Assembly (NCBI GenBank): GCA_035647615.1
Contig: DASRND010000009.1
Coordinates: forward strand, 28,539 to 92,538
Source of the DNA: Bacteroidales bacterium
GTDB taxonomy: Bacteria > Bacteroidota > Bacteroidia > Bacteroidales > 4484-276
Direction of reading: 5' to 3'
Length of the DNA stretch: 64,000 nucleotides
The notes beneath the pieces were generated by a model. That model made no database searches. It saw only the letters and a list, made by a program, of their open reading frames with translations, and was not told the DNA's origin. The position numbers and the translations under genes are program-made. Position 1 is the first letter of the stretch. Each line of letters opens with the position of its first letter. Positions 62,301 through 64,000 of this stretch are shown piece after piece.

Positions 62301-63808
62301 AGCTTTCCGGCAATGCCAACTGGACGGTTGTCAGCAGCCAATCTTATGAGGGAACCTATTCTGCACGTTCGGGTAATATTGGCAATCAGCAGCAGAGTGT
62401 GCTTAGCATTACCATGGACGTTACCGCTGATGGAGCCATCTCCTTCTACCGCAAGGTGTCGAGCGAAAATAACTACGACTGGCTGAGATTTTTTATCGAT
62501 AACAACAAAGTTGGCGAATGGTCGGGCGAAAATGCCTGGGCTTTGGAAACTCACAATGTAAGTGCAGGCGAGCATACTTTTAAATGGCTTTACGTAAAAG
62601 ATCAATCGGTGGGTTCGGGCAGCGACTGTGGCTGGATTGACTACATCGTCTTCCCGCCGGTAGAGCAAATGCCTCCCGTATCGCAACAGGCCATTAATCT
62701 GCCACAAGGCTGGAGCGGCATTTCGAGCTATCTGATGCCGGTAGATGCCAACGTCACAAATATCTTTGAAAGTCTGGGCGACGATCTAATCATCCTTCAG
62801 GATATGCAACATGCCTGGTGGCCAGCCGCCGGCGTGAACACCATAGGCCTGTGGAACTCGCAGCAGGGTTACAAGATAAAACTTGCACAACAGGCAGCCT
62901 TTAGTTTCTCAGGTTATGATGCGTTAAGTCATAACTTGCTATTGCACCAGGGCTGGAACCTGATGCCGGTGATTAGCAACAGCGACGTGCCATGTAGCGA
63001 TTTATTTGGCGGCATGGGAAGCGATCTTGTGGTAGTAAAAGAAGTAGCCGGCACAAATTTGTATTGGCCTTCGTTCCAAATCAACACGCTCGATCATCTT
63101 ACACCCGGCAAATCTTATCTGGTGAAAACCACTGCCGAAAACACCATTACTTTCCCGGCCAATAAGCGCACGCCGATGGTAAGTGAAGGTCCCGCCGAAA
63201 CCCGAAGCGTTACACCCACCGGAAACTCACATTTGGTGGTAATAACCGCGCAAGCTCTGGGCAATTGTAACGTAACTATCTACCCCGGCGATAAATTTGT
63301 GGCGATGGATGATCAGTGGCATGTACTTGGCGAGGTAACCATTTCCGATCCAGCAAAGGATCATGTATTGGTAATATTTGGAAATGACAGCACAAATACA
63401 AATTCAAATGGCTACTTGAATGGGGAACTCATTAAAATTTACCTGGATGAATGGCCGATGTCGATGCCTGCATCGATCGATTATGATAGTGAATTCCCGA
63501 ACACAGGAAATTATGCCGATGAAGGACTTTCTAAGATCAATTGGATGGTACTTTACACCGACATTACTGAGCAGCAGCAGGCTGCCGTGCAGTTGTGGCC
63601 CAACCCGGCACATGGTCAGGTTTCGATAGCCGGGCTGCCACAAGGAAAAGCCACGCTCGAAATTCTCGATCTGAAAGGCGTGCAGGTGGTGCAAACCAGC
63701 ATCGATGGCAACCAAAGCATAGATGTTTCCCAGCTTCCGGCAGGCGTTTACGTAGCGCGCATCCGCACCAACGACTTCACCGTTCAGCGCAAGCTGATCA
63801 TTCAATAA
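59321..63808 (+). CDS. T9SS-exported protein with two papain-like (C1) peptidase domains
   Basis: The 1495-residue protein has a signal peptide (1-19) and two near-identical C1A-type units with a 422-residue period. Unit 1 has the active-site Cys46 ([10 protein letters not shown]), His205 ([11 protein letters not shown]) and Asn230 (IVKNSWGG). Unit 2 has Cys468, His627 and Asn652, all intact. Each unit ends in a beta domain ([20 protein letters not shown]). After ~880 come a CARDB-like domain ([15 protein letters not shown]), a MAM-like jelly-roll (to ~1120), the [12 protein letters not shown] module (about 1125-1285), a spacer and a T9SS type A sorting domain (about 1422-1495, [12 protein letters not shown] to KLIIQ). 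It is likely a surface protease. Confidence 0.9.
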   Translation: MKNVLLTMLFLCSILAGFGQPATFDLRNVNGVNYVTSVKNQQGGTCWTHGAYSAMEGNLMMTGVWTAAGETGEPDLAEYHLDWWNGFNQHNNDDMNPPSGSGLEVHNGGDYRVTSAYLSRNEGAVRDIDAPSFNTPPARTSDTYHYYYPRHIEWYTMDQNLNGINLIKNKIMEYGVLGTCMCYSGSYMSNYVHYQPPTSNEDPNHAVAIVGWDDTKVTQAPQPGAWIVKNSWGGSWGLSGYFWISYYDKHACREPQMGAISFQEVEPLQYEHTYYHDYHGWRDELESATEAFNAFTADGAQILKAVSFFTAAHDVDYVVKIYGTFTGGNLTNLLSTQTGHFDYSGFHTVDLSQAVNLTAGQNFYVYLSLSDGGHPYDRTSDVPVLLGASYRTIVESAAAPGQSFYNDGKSWNDFYDYNDPSGFQHTGNFCIKALTVDGQMTLPSSFDLRNVNGVSYVTSVKNQQGGTCWTHGSSGAMEGNLLMTGNWADAGETGEPALAAYHLDWWNGFNDHYNEDLDPPSGSGLEVHQGGDYRVTTAYLSRGEGSTRAIDGNTFSSPPERNLDTYHKYYPRDVEWYVAGPNLENIDLLKTKIMENGVMATCMCYDGAFISGTIHYQPPTSNVLPNHSVAIVGWDDDKVTQAPLPGAWIVKNSWGASWGQSGYFWISYYDKWAGQEPQMGAISFIDVEPMEYTQIYYHDYHGWRDELESATEAFNAFTAVSGDVISAVNFFTAADNVNYTVKIYSDFNNGELQNLLSSKSGFYAHTGLHTVNLDTPVEVSQGDNFYVYVSLSDGGHPYDRTSDVPVLLGASYRTIVESTAAEGESYYKSGSTWLDFYNYNDPSGFQHSGNFCIKALAKTSYAINMGSIEISDPEGNGNGRLDPGETVDVKITIKNGGLYDLTQLTAQYTTNDPFVTINNGTATLQTVEPGEAKVVVFNITASAATPTSHNIAGELNINCTSNNNTQQYAFDVDILAGADVEDFETGDFSQHDWELSGNANWTVVSSQSYEGTYSARSGNIGNQQQSVLSITMDVTADGAISFYRKVSSENNYDWLRFFIDNNKVGEWSGENAWALETHNVSAGEHTFKWLYVKDQSVGSGSDCGWIDYIVFPPVEQMPPVSQQAINLPQGWSGISSYLMPVDANVTNIFESLGDDLIILQDMQHAWWPAAGVNTIGLWNSQQGYKIKLAQQAAFSFSGYDALSHNLLLHQGWNLMPVISNSDVPCSDLFGGMGSDLVVVKEVAGTNLYWPSFQINTLDHLTPGKSYLVKTTAENTITFPANKRTPMVSEGPAETRSVTPTGNSHLVVITAQALGNCNVTIYPGDKFVAMDDQWHVLGEVTISDPAKDHVLVIFGNDSTNTNSNGYLNGELIKIYLDEWPMSMPASIDYDSEFPNTGNYADEGLSKINWMVLYTDITEQQQAAVQLWPNPAHGQVSIAGLPQGKATLEILDLKGVQVVQTSIDGNQSIDVSQLPAGVYVARIRTNDFTVQRKLIIQ

Positions 63809-63834
63809 TTTGATTTTAATATTTATAAAAATAA

Positions 63835-63868
63835 AAACCTCCGCTGTTTCAAAATGGCGGGGGTTTTT
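63835..63868 (+). terminator. Terminator after the tandem peptidase gene
   Basis: AAACC-T-CCGC pairs with GCGG-G-GGTTT (one T-G pair) around a 12-base loop, followed by a T-run. The remaining bases to 64000 are AT-rich and show no feature. Confidence 0.8.
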
Positions 63869-64000
63869 TTGTTGCTCTTGAATCGGGATGAGTCTCAAAT
63901 ATTCGCAGAAAGAATTTGGACAAAATCATCAAAAATGTGTGAAAATACATTTTTAGTTTTTTTCTTTCGGGAATTTATCTCTTTTCTTTATGGATTAAAC

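Overview
The window is a piece of a Bacteroidota (Bacteroidetes) chromosome, probably Bacteroidales-like. Supporting signs are two proteins with type IX secretion (T9SS) C-terminal sorting domains, a TonB receptor with a CarboxypepD-like N-terminal domain, a fused ResB-CcsA cytochrome c assembly protein, IspG with the large insertion domain, a CzcA-TolC fusion, a 31-residue AURKAIP1/COX24-type gene, and promoters matching TAnnTTTG with few Shine-Dalgarno sites. Core genes count near 50% GC by eye (31 of 60 at 57481-57540); the restriction genes are much AT-richer (18 of 60 at 1741-1800). No tRNA, rRNA, transposase or CRISPR array was seen.

Layout. 1-3115 (minus): a single-chain restriction-modification enzyme running off the left edge, coupled to an XRE regulator with a candidate operator. 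3328-4620: a thioredoxin-like protein, then a RelE-type toxin-antitoxin pair lying between two copies of an imperfect ~90 bp repeat. 4875-7745: a His-rich small membrane protein and a TonB receptor with a CxxC in its plug. 7914-13315: cytochrome c assembly, a membrane acyltransferase and a DUF2202 lipoprotein. 13468-19927: a divalent-metal RND efflux system and a small T9SS protein.

19984-26954 is the most intriguing region: a six-gene operon of a PqqD-like protein, an ATP-grasp ligase, a DapDC-like PLP decarboxylase with a leader-like N-terminus, a urea transporter-M23 peptidase fusion, a TPR/beta-barrel outer membrane protein and a TPR protein. It looks like an envelope-linked small-molecule or peptide tailoring pathway of unknown product. 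After a repeat-rich gap comes ispG, then a type III restriction system (mod, rhuM, res) preceded by the 3' remnant of an XRE regulator.

34975-45404: a large PKD-repeat glycosidase-like protein, a 56-residue ORF and LytTR regulator, nitronate monooxygenase, PIN-PhoH and a hydrolase lipoprotein. 45469-57606: mostly housekeeping (M28 peptidase, nitroreductase, peroxiredoxin, RhaD, Lnt, HflX, TrpS, RNase G, the 31-residue gene, HU, MutY, FbaA). 57718-63808: two tandem paralogues of unknown function and a T9SS protein with two complete papain-like domains. That protein shares an unnamed C-terminal [12 protein letters not shown] module with the PKD protein 23 kb away.
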